Below, piece after piece: positions 1 through 11,500 of a stretch of DNA of 64,000 nucleotides. Position 1 is the stretch's first letter. Every line of letters starts with the position of its first letter. The stretch is taken from positions 21,651 through 85,650 of the forward strand of contig BDDC01000185.1 of NCBI GenBank assembly GCA_001662425.1, in the 5' to 3' direction. A model generated the notes under the pieces. That model did no database searches. It saw nothing but the letters and a program-made list of their open reading frames with translations, and was not told where the DNA came from. The position numbers were made by a program, and so were the translations under genes. This stretch comes from Chlamydomonas sphaeroides. Its lineage: Eukaryota; Chlorophyta; Chlorophyceae; Chlamydomonadales; Chlamydomonadaceae.

Positions 1-16
1 CCTCCCCCACCTGCAG

Positions 17-2589
17 AGTCATGCGCCTGGTCGCCTGCCAGCGGCAGCTGCGTGCTGTCGGGGGCGGCGCTGGCAGACCCCCGGGTGAGCCACTCCTGCA
101 GACCAGCTCCAGCACCCGACCAGGGCGTGTAGCTAGGGAGGGCGCAGCGCCACAGGGCAGCCGCAAGGCCAGGCGCAGCACGTCTTCCCTCGCACCGGCC
201 CTCCTGGCAGCAGCGCGCAGGCACGCCAGTCCACACCCGCCCCCATTCGCAACTCGAGCAGCGTGCCCCGGCCTCCCTTCCCCGCAGGTCCTCTCCGGCC
301 GCCTGCACTGCCCCGGCTCGCGCCTGGAGGCCGCCGTCGTGTGTGCTGGCCTGTCGCCGCACGGCCCCGCCTGCGTGGCATCGCCGCGGGCATGCGCCCT
401 GCTGCCGCCCGCGGCCGTCGCGGCGCTGTCGCCCGGGGCGCGTGGCTACAAGGAGCTGGCGGAGCTGCTGGCTTTCGCCAGCCAGGGTGGGTGCGCAATG
501 CGTGCTGGGATCGAGCTGCCACGTGGCGTGTGGCGTGCTGGGGAGGCCACTGCGTGGAACAACACTGGGCGCGGCTGCCAGGAGCTCGCAGGGCGGGGCC
601 GGCAGCCCCGGCGCCCGCCGCGTGTTTTGCGCCGGCGGGGACTCGAGTCGTGGGCGATGGTGTCGCTTTTGAGACGCCAAGCTGCACCGCGCCACTCCGC
701 ACAGACCCGTCCGCCGGCGCCTGCGTGGCGCGCTGGGTGACGGACGCGGCTGTGGTGTCCGACATACAGCGGGAGGCCGCCGCCGAGGTGGGGCACGCAC
801 AGCATACCGGCGCGCCTACCTCGCAGCCCCACCAGCCTGCCACGCTGCCCCAGGCCACCCTGCCCGCCTCTCCCAGCCCGACCGGCATGTGGCTCTGCTT
901 GCTGCCTGTGATGGTGCAAGACGCAAGGAAGCAGGCACGATTGGGACGCGCTCCTTCCGCCTCCCCGCAGGCTCGCCTGCCCGCCTCCCTGGCCGGGACC
1001 TGCAACGGCACGCGCGCCGGCCGCGCCTCCGCAGCCCTGGCGGCCGCCGCCGCCGCCTGCGCCGCCGCCACGGCCGCTGGACGGGAGGCCTGCCTCGCTG
1101 CTACCTTCGGCGGCGGCGGTGCTGGCGGCGGCGTCATCGGCGCAGCGCGCGCCGCCGGCTGCGCCTGGAGTGAGCTCGGTGACGGCGGTGGAGGCGGAGG
1201 CGGCAGCGACGGGCTATGTGTGGTGGGGCCGGCGGCGCTGTCGGATGCGCTCATGGACCCCAGCGACGTGAGTCTGGCGCTCTGCTCATACATGCTAGCA
1301 TTTTGCTAATGCACACTGGCACGTGGACTTCACTTAATGGCCGCCGCTGATGCCTGCGGATGGCCCATGGGATTCCCGACTGAGCCTAGTTGTATGCTGC
1401 TGCTGATCCAGACAGTGACATGCCTAGCTGCCACCGTGGCCGCACCTGACCCCTCACCGCCATTGCGCCTCCCCATGCTGGCAACTCCGCTGCGCCGCGC
1501 AGGCCTGGGTCACGGCCATGACCGCCGCCGCCGCCAAGTGCGCCGCCGCCGCCGGCGGCCGCGCCGAGTGCGCCGCCGTCGGCAGCGTCACCGTAGAGAC
1601 GGACCGGCTTGCGCTGATGCGGTCGGCGCTAGATGGGGCCTGCCTCTCGTGCTTTCAGGACCCCGCCCGGGGCGACGCGGGCGGAGGCGGGCTGTCAGCA
1701 GGTGAGGCAGCCGCTCCTCGACGCCCTTAATCCCGCACGGCGTCCACTGTGTCACAGTCGCACGGAGTCTTTTAGGTCCCTGTGATCATGAATGAGATTG
1801 GACGGCCGCCGGCAGTGGCTTTAATCCCGTGTCAGTCAACATTGTCCGTCAGCGCGGCATACCGTACATACATCGTGCGATACGTTACGGCACACGGCAT
1901 CCGCATGTGCCCGAGAGACAGGCGTGGCGCACCACCCTCCGTCCGCAGGTGCGATCGCCGGCATTGTGGTCGGCGCCATCGCGGCCACGGCGGCGCTGGC
2001 GGCGGGCGCCGTTCTCTGGCTCCGCCACCGCCGCCGCGCCGCCGGTGGCACCGGCGGCGGCTGGCGTGCCGTCGCCGCCACCGACCCAGCGGCCCTGACG
2101 CACTGCGCCGCAGCCGCGGCCGCAGACGAGGCGGCGGCGGCAGGCGCAGCCGCGGGGCCGGGCCCGAGTGGCTCGGGCGCGGCCGCTCGCCCCTCCTCAG
2201 GGCGGTGCGGGAGTCACAAGGTGGGGCCCTGTGTGGGCCCGAACTCATCCCCCGGATCCATAGGCATGGTCAAAGTGGCCGGATGCTCGGCCGCTGCCCC
2301 GGGCTCGGGCTTGGGCCCGGGCTCCTCCGCCGCGTCCGGCTCGGACGGAGGGCCGGGTGCCAGCCTGCTGCCAGTGGCATCGGGACGGCGCCCCGGGTCT
2401 AGGCCGGGGTCGGGGCCGGGCCACGCAGGGTCGGGCAGGGGACTGCGGCCGGGGTCGGGGCCGGAGGCGGGAGCCGAGCGGGGCTCGGCCCCGGCGTCAC
2501 CGCCGGGGCTGGTTGCTGCGCACGGCGACAACGTGGTGGTGGTGCGCGCCGCTGCGGCGAATATATGGTCCGGATCAGGTCTCAGATAG
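17..2589 (+). CDS. Cys-rich type I membrane protein, 5' end outside window
   Basis: I do not recognise the family. The visible exons are 17-84, 288-486, 705-787, 971-1267, 1503-1701 and 1949-2589 (stop TAG). Their phases join into one frame, so the gene starts upstream of the window. The extracytosolic part is Ala/Gly-rich with about 15 scattered Cys residues (for example SCAW, SGSCVL, GTCNGT, GACLSCF) and one N-glycosylation sequon (NGT). The last exon opens with a single membrane segment (AIAGIVVGAIAATAALAAG) followed by a basic stop-transfer stretch (WLRHRRR). A cytosolic tail of about 175 residues follows, rich in Gly, Ser and Pro, with no recognisable enzyme domain. The layout (secreted domain, one membrane helix, Arg cluster) resembles the receptor kinase at 42116-54575 but lacks the kinase. 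It may be a cell-surface or wall-associated protein; that is inference only. Confidence 0.72.
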
Positions 2590-3710
2590 CGGTGCTGTTA
2601 GCGGCGGGTGGTAGCGGTTGTCAGTGCCGTGTCCGTCCGCGGATAAGATAGCTGGAGCAGGAGGGCCCTACAGAGGCTCTTGCGCCAGCTGATCGCACCA
2701 TCCCCCCTGATCATCACCGACCGCCAACTTAGCCGACTGCGTACCTGTACGGGTGGCGGCAACGCGCTACAATTGTTTCGTCATGAGACGGTGTTGAGCG
2801 CTGGTCGGTTGGCGGCGCAGCATGTGTCAGACGACCAGCGCCGCCACGCCGTGCTGTCGTCGGCACCCACGGCAATATGCAGTACCCACTAGCCCCCACT
2901 AGCTGTGTGTTCGTTGATTGGTAACTGGGAGCACCACCGACCGCGCGGCACGCCTTGGGTATTTGTGACGCGTTTTCCGTGCGTAGCAAACAGGGATGCG
3001 TGAAGTGCTCCGGCATGGCTTGCCAACGAGTGCACTCGGTGGTGACGCGCCCATTAGTTACTTGCAGACAGTACAACGCTGTTCCACCATGCTGGCGCCA
3101 CCCGGCTGCGCCGACACGTGGCTGCTTGGCATCCTGTGTTGGCATCCTGTGGACTGCAATCTCGGCTTGTTGGCGTGGGTTGTTAGGGCGGGGGACATGC
3201 GTCGGGGGATTGGACCGCTGGGGACTGAATCCCAAACCCCGTGCCGGTCGTACTGGGCAACCAGAAGCCGAGCCTTTCTTGAGGCAACGCCACAACCTGC
3301 CATATCATTACGTCAAGTTGCGCCCTACTATCTTGCTTCGTTATCCAAAGCAACATTCAACCTCTCAAGTCGTCAAGTGACCTGTGTCGTTTAGCGCTCC
3401 GGGTCAGTAGCTCGCCTGTTGACGAGCACATCCGTTCACCCCGTAATTAATTGGCTCAGCTGGCAGCGCAGCGCACGGCTGCGCGCGTTTATCACCTGCT
3501 ACTCTGAGTTCGCCGCTCGGGCTTCAGGCGCGGCGGCTGGACCCCATGGCCGCAAGCGTCCTATGGAACACGTAGCAGGGCGGTCGCGCCTCTGGCGGCC
3601 ACACATGCTTCGGGTGGATGAGCTGGGCAGCGAGGAACAGGCACAGCGCCTCGGGGGCCCACAGTAGGCCTCTGAGTTCTTGGGCTGTGGCCTTCGCGTC
3701 GTCCTCAAGC
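2590..3710. other. intergenic region
   Basis: No supported gene. This is presumably the 3' UTR of the Cys-rich membrane protein gene and the promoter of the Nudix gene. Open frames here lack splice-compatible borders and recognisable motifs. No TGTAA poly(A) motif was noticed close to the upstream stop codon. Confidence 0.5.
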
Positions 3711-4891
3711 ATGACTTCGCCGGCTCCAGCAGCTCAGCCTCAGCCTCGGCACGAGCTGTTGATAGGCGGCCCAGTGCCCAACGCTTCACGCCAAGGTCGG
3801 CACAAGCAACGCTATGGAGAAGGCGGCGAACGGCTCGTGGCAGGGTAAGCGTCATGGCCATCCTTTGGGCCGCGCTCTCGTTTCACCCAACCCGACCGCG
3901 CGCAGGTGCATCCCCGTCAAATTCTCGGGTCACCCGCACAGCGCTGAACACGTCCAGGTGTGCATGATCACCACGACGAACGGCAAGGGCCTGGTCTTCC
4001 CGAAGGTGAGGGCGCGGCTCTCATCGCGGAGGACAAGTTGCTACGAACCTTGCCTGCAATCTGTTAGGCGGTTGCGCTCAGGTGCAGCCCAGCGACACGG
4101 CAGCGCCTAACGCGACCGTTTGTTGGGCCTCAGGGCGGCTGGGAGGACGACGAGAGCATGGATTCCGCTGCCCAGAGGGAGACCGTGGAGGAGGCTGGCG
4201 TGCGGGGAGTGCTGGAGGTGAGGCAAGCGGTCACCGCGCGAACGGGTTCAGGTTGCGCAGTTTGCTCAAATTCCGGCGTGGTCGCTTTCCCTGTCCTTAC
4301 AGGAGCCGCTTCTGGGCATTTTCTCGTTCGCAAGCGGCAAGACCGCGCAGGAGGGGCGAGGGAATCCGTCAGGACAGTGCAAAGCGTTCATTTACGTGAT
4401 GCATGTCGCCGAGGAGCTGCCGTCCTGGCCGGAGAGCAACGACCGCAAGCGTGTCTGGGTGAGGCTGCGTGTTACAGCTGCATAGCGACTATTGTGCACA
4501 GGGACCTGTTAGCGGTTGCGCTCATTAGGCAAACCTGACCCACGCCCTCCATGCCTCGCACCGCCCCTGGCAATCCCTGTCCCCGCAGTGCTCCATCGCC
4601 GAGGCGTCACGGCAGTGCAAGCATCAATGGATGCGGGACGCGCTGCAGCTGTGGGTCCGGCGCAAGGGCTGGGAGGATGCCTTGCCGACCCCGACAAGCG
4701 CTCTGCAGACCCAGGGGCCCGAGGCACCCGCCCCGGCCGCCCCCTCTTACGGCAGCTCTTCGGCAGCTGCCGCCGCGTATGGCAGCTCCTCCGCGCTTTT
4801 CTCAAGCAGCGTGAGTGGCGGCGGCGTTGGCGCGACCGCGGCGGCGGTGCTGGAGATCGCCGCCGCTGGCTACATGTCTAATTCCACGTGA
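3711..4891 (+). CDS. Nudix hydrolase
   Basis: Nudix enzymes hydrolyse nucleoside diphosphates linked to another moiety. The short diphosphoinositol-polyphosphate/ADP-ribose type fits best, but the substrate cannot be read from sequence. Exons are 3711-3844, 3906-4005, 4134-4217, 4303-4458 and 4589-4891, giving 258 residues. The conserved first strand (RLVAGCIPVKF) spans the first junction. The Nudix box GX5EX7REUXEEXGU is complete at residues 79-101 (GGWEDDE, then RETVEEAGV), with all catalytic Glu residues present. The tail after about residue 190 is low complexity (repeated YGSSS and poly-Ala). The ATG at 3711 is chosen because it gives a short N-terminus typical of the family; an in-frame ATG at 3618 is possible. 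No organelle targeting is evident. Confidence 0.92.
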
Positions 4892-7800
4892 GGCCCAGCC
4901 TAGCGGGCTGGTCGCTGAGGTCGGCGTGTGGTGCAAGGAGAGCACCTGACACCCGCAGCGGCGAGCCTTTGATCACCAGCAGCAGTCCTGTGCGCAGCTG
5001 CGTCGGCCAGCGGCGGTGCAGGAGGGGGCCATGTCGATGGCGTGCCAGTGGGCCTGCGGGGCTTGCTGAGTCCGACGCAGCGCTCTTCTGCAGCCGGCCG
5101 ATGCGCTGGACTCGCTCGCTGCAGCCTGCGCGGCTTAAGGCGCTGACGGCGGGATGCCGTTATGTGATGAGCGTTTGAGTGCATCTGCATTGAGAGCATA
5201 TAATGAGCCTGGAACAGCCCGCCCATGCCTGGCTTGTAGCGCCGATCCACATCGACGCCTCATGGCGCGCTGACGCAAGCGGCTTCTGCATCCGCCAGTG
5301 GTATGCCTGTCTACGTGCCCGTCCCAGAGCGGCGGCAGCGTCAGCGTCGTGAACGAAAGCCTGTGGGTGAGGGGCAGCCCCGGCGGGCTGCGCATTCCCC
5401 ATGTGGTACATGGTACCGGCGAGCCCGCCAGACGCCGCCGCCACGGTCTGGTGCTGCCGGGCGGCGGCGGGTGGGCGGATGGCCATGTGGCCCGTGCCGG
5501 TGCTGCATCCGCAGCGCGAGCAGCGCGCAGCTACGGACCTTCGACGGCCAGTGGCGCTGCCAGGCCCAGGCGCGTGAGCTACAGCATCCCGCAGTGGCGC
5601 TGCAACGGCCCAGACCTGTCTGGTCTTGCCGAATGCGCGATTGCCGCCGGCTACCCGGCCAGTGGCGAGCACGCCGCCGCGCCGGCCTGCTGAAGGGCGT
5701 GGGGCAGTCGCACGCCAACCTGGAGCTTCGCACAGTGCGGGCTGCTGGCTGCCGGTGGCTATCAGCAGGGCCGCTCGCCGAGCGGCTGTCAGCGGCGCCG
5801 CCGAGCACGCCCTGACGGCTGGTGGTGAGGTTGCGCCCGCCTTGGCTGCCGCTATCGATGCGGCGCCGGGTTGCGCGGCTGTCCCTTATGCTGCTTCGTC
5901 CGGTCGGGGCCGCGCTCCGCTGCCGCTGCAGACATGCTCGGCGAGTATGGCCGCCAGGCATGCACCTTTGCCTGCGGGAGCCTGAGATGTGTGTCACGAG
6001 GGCGGTCTAATGCCGCCGTCGTCGCACATGCCTCTGTCTGTCTGCGGGTTGGCGCGCATCTCTCGCTGTTATAGGGACGGGTAGTTGTCGCGGCGGTGGC
6101 GAGGGCGGCTGGACTGTCCGATACGCATAAACGCTGGCTGACCGTGAGAGCTGTCTGTGCGAGGGGATGGTTGCCGGGAACCGCGCGGCGCGGCAGTGAG
6201 CGCCGCGCACCCGCACAGCAGGCGACAGGGATGCGCAGGCTGCGGGACGCGGGGGGGTGGTGAACAAACGAACGAATGTGTGCTGTGGCGGTCCCCGGGC
6301 AGGGTCGCCCGGTGGTGAGTGTACTGCGTGGCTTGGCTCTCACGATGCGGCCGCACGTCCGATGGCAGGTCCCGCATTGTCCGCAGTGACAACTGTGAGC
6401 GAAACCTGGCTTGCGACACATCTACTTGGCGTCCTCCAGGGCACCTGCACAGGCCTCGCGAGGCCTCGGACTTGCGCTTCGCAAGCCAGCGTTGGTGATC
6501 GGTCCCAGGAGGGCCTCCAGGTCGCGGTCAGCAGGCGGCAGGCACACGGCTTCTTCCCTGGATCGCCATCCAGCGCAAAGCTGTGATATCCATATGGCCG
6601 CGGGGCAATGGGGTGTGACCCTGTACCACGCGAGGCAGACCCTGGACACAGCGCCGCGTCACGACAGCTGCTGCAATCGGACCGCGGTATGCGCCGCGTG
6701 GTCTTCCAAGGCTATCTCTCTGGCGGTTGTCTCAGATACCCTCAAATGGCAGAAGGCGTAGACGCAACCTTCGCCGCGAACTCAGCCCCCAACACCACTC
6801 ACTCTGGCTGAGCGCCACTGCTTGCCGCAGCCGCAGCCGCCGCCGCCGCTGCCGCCGGGCCGCGGCTCAGGGGTGGCAGTGCCACCGCTGCTGCCTGCGA
6901 AAGGCCTTCCCCTGGCCACGGCCGTCACAGCTCCAGCGGCCACGCTTGCCTCACCACAGCCGCTGCCCAGCACCGGCCCGTCAACGCCGCCGCCCCCGTG
7001 GCTGCCGCAGGAGGCCCTCCTGCGCTCCAGCGCAGCGCACGGCGCAGCGGGCGCTTCAGGGAGGCTCGGGCCGGACAGATGAGAATTGAAATGACACGCA
7101 TCGACCACCTGCCCAACGCACGGCCCTTTTACTGTAGAACCAGCGTGGAAGTCAGTGAAAGGTACCTGAGACGAAGGCCCTAGAGCAGCAGACGCACGCG
7201 TGCCTGCCGCGGCTAAAGTACCGCTCCCACGCAGCGCGCACAGCGTTAGCCACTAGTCCGAACTCCCAGCGCTACTGCTCAGCTGTGAGCATTACACAGA
7301 ATGGCTCCGCTGTAACCTGTAAGGCATGCGGCAAGTTAACGTCCCAGGCCCCACAAAGCAGACCCCCACCATCGGGCACATGCGCAAGGAACGGGTGCTC
7401 CTCGGGCACCGATCCCTGGCCCCGCAGAGGCGGGTGCGAGCAGCACATGACGCAAGGCGGCCCCTGGAGACCGCCACCACTGCGGCTCGGACACGCGCGA
7501 GCGCCCCGGCTGCCAGGGGACGTGCTTGTCAACACGCGGCCCCTGCAGCTGCTGGCGGCCGTCCTCCATGGCAGCTACGGACGCTGGACGACGACACCCC
7601 ATACCCCCTGGCGGCCACCACCGGGTGCCACTGCCAACCGCAGCGCCTGGTAAGAGAATTTCTCCGCCACCCGCAGCGACCGGCGAGGGGAGTCAGCTCC
7701 GAGGCGCTGAACGCCTCCGGAACAATGTCGCGCAGCGCTCCCGCCATGGCGCTGCCTCAGAAGTAGTGCAGGACAGGCTTGCGTGGCAAGGCAGAGCCGC

Positions 7801-8580
7801 ACGGGCAGGTGGGCGGCGCGCGCTCCCGGCCGTACTGCCGCAGCCTGCTTGACAGAGTCTTTCCCGCACATGTGCGGGGGTACGCCTGGCGTCAGAGGCT
7901 GGCACCCTGCTCCTGGCTCGCCAGTACGAGCCCACAGCTGCCACACAGCCAGCCGCATTGCCAGGGTGTAAGACCCGCCCTCGCTGCCAACGAACTCAGC
8001 CCTGGGGTGGAACTCCTGGTGCGAGCACGTTGCAGGCAGGAGGCTCCTGATCGCAGGCACGCCACGAAGAAGCTACAGTTTCAGGGGAGCCTGCTCTGAA
8101 GTGTTCGACTGTGGACGTGCAAGGAAGGTCCGTGCCCAACTCCAGTCCCCACGTGGGGCGGCGGCGGCGGCGTGGCTGCTCTCGCTGCCGCTTCCAGCGG
8201 AGGACCCGCCCCAGCCACCGCGTCGGAAGGTCCGGGGCTGAGCGCGCAGCGCATTAGCAGGCTATGCATGGATGGGGGTCTCGGAGTTTTTCGCTGGCTG
8301 CTCTCGTAATGGGCCTGTCTGTGCTGGACGTGACGTTCTGGCAAGTTCCTATGCGGAAACGGTGGGGGATTCGGGCCGGGGTTATGGCACGGCCAGGTCG
8401 CCGCCCGATGGTCATGTTCCCGACCGTTGTGGTTCTCCAAAACCAGCCGAAACAATTACCGCACTAGTGCGCACGGGCCACAACGTTTCAGGCTCCCCAA
8501 ATGTCAGGAAGCCGGTGGCGCCACCAAAATTGACGTTCCTTTCGCACCCGTGGCAGGATAGTGGTTATGTAGCCTGGAAA
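4892..8580. other. region without a firm gene
   Basis: About 3.7 kb of mixed content. Coding-like scraps include an exon-like block near 5339-5379, flanked by plausible AG and GTGAG sites and reading SGGSVSVVNESLW on the plus strand. The same block also reads well on the minus strand. A Pro-rich terminal exon candidate lies at 6831-7082 (listed separately). A minus-strand open frame at 7575-8060 has algal-like codon use but no ATG at its edge. I could not chain these into a gene. They may be a decayed gene, an unresolved gene, or the promoter of the Mo25 gene. Confidence 0.4.
6831..7082 (+). CDS. possible terminal exon, Pro/Ala-rich
   Basis: After a good acceptor (CTTGCCGCAG) an open phase-0 frame of 83 codons runs to TGA at 7080-7082. 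It is Pro/Ala/Ser-rich (QPQPPPPLPPG, later STGPSTPPPPWLPQE) with mostly G or C in third codon positions. No upstream exons could be joined with confidence, and the opposite strand is also open, so this may be chance in GC-rich DNA. No function can be assigned. Confidence 0.22.
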   Translation, partial: PQPPPPLPPGRGSGVAVPPLLPAKGLPLATAVTAPAATLASPQPLPSTGPSTPPPPWLPQEALLRSSAAHGAAGASGRLGPDR

Positions 8581-11500
8581 ATGCCTCTCTTCGACAAGGT
8601 CTTTAAAGAGCGGCCTAAGACACCGGCTGAGGTAGTGAGCAAGCTCGTAGCAGCGTTTGAGTCCCTGACAGCGGGCAGGCGTGACGATAAGGCGCTGGAC
8701 AAGGCAAACGAGTCGGTGTCCAAGTACCTGGGCTACGCTAAACTTCTGCTCTTCGGCGACGAGGAGCACGAGGCAACAAAGGAGAATGCGCTGGCTCTGG
8801 CGCAAGAGGCGGGGCGCTGCGACCTGCTCTCATTGATCGTGAAGCATTTGGGCGACCTGGAGTTCGAGGCCCGCAAGGACGCCGCGCAAGTGTTCGGCGC
8901 GGTGGTGCGGATCAAGCACGATGACGAGCGGGGTCCGGGCGCACTCTACCTGCAGGGGCACCCGGAGATTCCCACGCTCCTGTTCAACGGGTACGTTGCC
9001 GCCGCCAGGCGCTGCAGCTGTGGCACCGGGAACGGCGGCCGGGGGGGGGACCGGGGTTCCCCCAGCTGTGGGGCTGAACGTGGCAGGGCTCCGGCTCGCG
9101 CATACGGCCGCCGCGGCCCGACGCCGCCGCCCGCTGCTCGCAGGTACGAGGACGCCACGATCGCCCTCAACTGCGGCTCCATGCTGCGGGACTGCTTGAG
9201 AGACGACCAGGTCGCGAGGTGCGAACCTTGCAGCTGCCGCCAGCCGGCGCCAGCGCCGGCACCCCGGCAGCCCCGTCGCCATCTTGCCGGCGGCGCCGCA
9301 CTGGGACGCACTGCGGCCATGCGCACAGCCAGGCTGGAGCCGAGGCCGCGCGGGCCGTGGCTCCCGGGCCGGGCCGCGCGCGCTGCGGCGGGAGCCCTCC
9401 CCTAGGCTGGCGGCTGCTGCCGTCTGCAGCGGCACAGCCGTCTGCTGGATGAGGGCTGTTGAAGTCCTGGCAGCCCGCAGCCCCATTGCCGCACGATTGC
9501 ATGCGTGCACTGCATGACCCCAACGCGGGGCGCCAGGCCCGCGTCATCCTGGTCCACCAGCCCTCTGGTCCTGGTCTGCGCCCTGGCGCTGGTCCGCGCG
9601 CGCCTGAGCATGCTGCGGTGCTCCGCTTTCCGGCCCACAGAAAGGTGCTGGACGGGCCGGTGTTCCTGCGCTTCTTCGACAAGGTGGAGGTGGCCAACTT
9701 CGAGATCGCGTCGGACGCGTTCAGCACCTTCAAGGTGCGGGCGGCCGTTGTGTGCAGGGGCAGGGAGGCGGTGGCGTGGGGTGATGTAGTTGCGGTACCG
9801 TCGTGTGCAGGGGCAGGGGGGCGGTGGCGTGGGGCGACTCAGATGCGGGGCCGGAACCCCCGTCCTCAACGCCGGGTGTGGGCAGGAAGGTCGGGCAGGG
9901 GCAGCAGCACGGGGCTGTGTGCCGGCGCGTGCCAGCGTGTTCACGGTCGTGGCGCGCGGGCGGCGGCGCGCGGGCGGCGGGACGGGTGCAGCTGGCGAGC
10001 TGCTGGGGGTTTGGGGCAGGCGTGGGTGTGCCCCTGGTGCGATCAAGAACAGGGCTGTGAAGGCAAGGTCAGGCCGGCGCAGGGATCGCACTCTGGGCGT
10101 CGGGGCCTAGGTGGGGTGCTGAGCTGTGGCAGAGGTGCTCTAGGCATGCGGGCTAGCAGGGTTGCGGGATGGAGAGGCCCGCGGCTGCTTGGCCCCTCAC
10201 AGCGCTCATGGCTGGCTGCGGCTCGGCGTGGGCCGAGTTGCCGTGGGCATGTCTGCGCGCGCACGCTTCCTCCCTGCCCGCACCGCCTGCCTGCCTGCAG
10301 GACCTGCTCACGCGGCACAAGGCCGTCGTGGCGCAATACCTGCAGGAGCACTACCAGGAGGTGCGCCCGGGGGTGGCAGCGGGGGGCGTGTGCGTGCGTG
10401 TGCGTGTTTCTTGGGGTGGGTGGGTTACGGGGCAGCATCACAGCCGGCAAGGCGGGCAGGGGCTGGCAGGAGCGCTGCCAGGAGGTAGCGCTAAGCTGGC
10501 TCCGATGACACCCTATCACCGGTCGAGCCCCATGTAGACAGCGTACACCTGCTGCGCTACGCTCATGCTCCTTGGCAGCATGAGTGTGTAGGGGCAGGCG
10601 CAGGGGCACTACCAGGGGGCGGGACATTGGCATGGGAAGTCGAGTAGGGCAGGGGAGGGGCGAGGGCCGCGCCTCCAGGCGGCGAGCAGGGTGTGGGTCG
10701 TCTGGGGCAGAGCGGGGATGGGATGTCAGGGCTGGGCAGGGGCAGCGGGCGAGGGGCACTGGAGCAGCGGCACAACGACAGGACGGCCAGGTTCCGGGCC
10801 GTGTAGAGCGGGTGGCTGGCGAAGGGCCGCGTGCACCCCCTGCGGTGCGGATGGAAGGGCGGGGCAGGGAGCGCGCCGCCGTCCTCCTGCCGTCTCCTCC
10901 CCGTGGGCGCAAGCAAGCACACCCACCGCGTTTCGCGCCGCCACCGCTCCCCATGCGCATGCTCCCACCTCTCCTGCCCGCTGTTGCAGTTCTTCGCGGC
11001 GTACGTGAAGCTGCTGCAGTCGTCCAATTACGTGGTGCGCCGCCAGTCGCTCAAGGTGAGCGCTTTGCTCAGGCCACAGTACGGGGCCAGGCGCACAGCG
11101 GCCGTGGGGCATGGCCCGGCGGGGGCGGCAGGTCCTTGGGCCACATCACGGCTTGATGACACAGGGGCACCTCGCGACCAGCGGCCATGGCAGCCAGCTG
11201 CAAAATCGCCGTCGGGAGAGGAGCCAGGAAAGGGTGTGCGTCCGGTTTGGTGGGCCCAGGATCTTGGGTGGCCCTACGGAAGGGTGAGGGCTTAAAGCCG
11301 CATTGGGCCAGAAGCCCCGAGGAGCCGCACGCTTTGAGCCGCGCTGGACGCTGACGAGGAGCTTCCCAGCAGCTACCTGCTGGCTGCTCCTCTGTAGCCA
11401 GGACGACCCGGCCCTGGCCAGTGCCGCCGCGAGGCGCCGAGCGCTGTCCCGTTGCTCGCCCGCCTCTCGCTGCTGCAACGCCCTCGCTTCATCGCCCTCC

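Noticed and set aside
7575..8060. 161-codon minus-strand gene
   Set aside because: It begins without an ATG, lacks exon partners and a recognisable domain, and overlaps an equally open plus frame; support is too weak for a feature.
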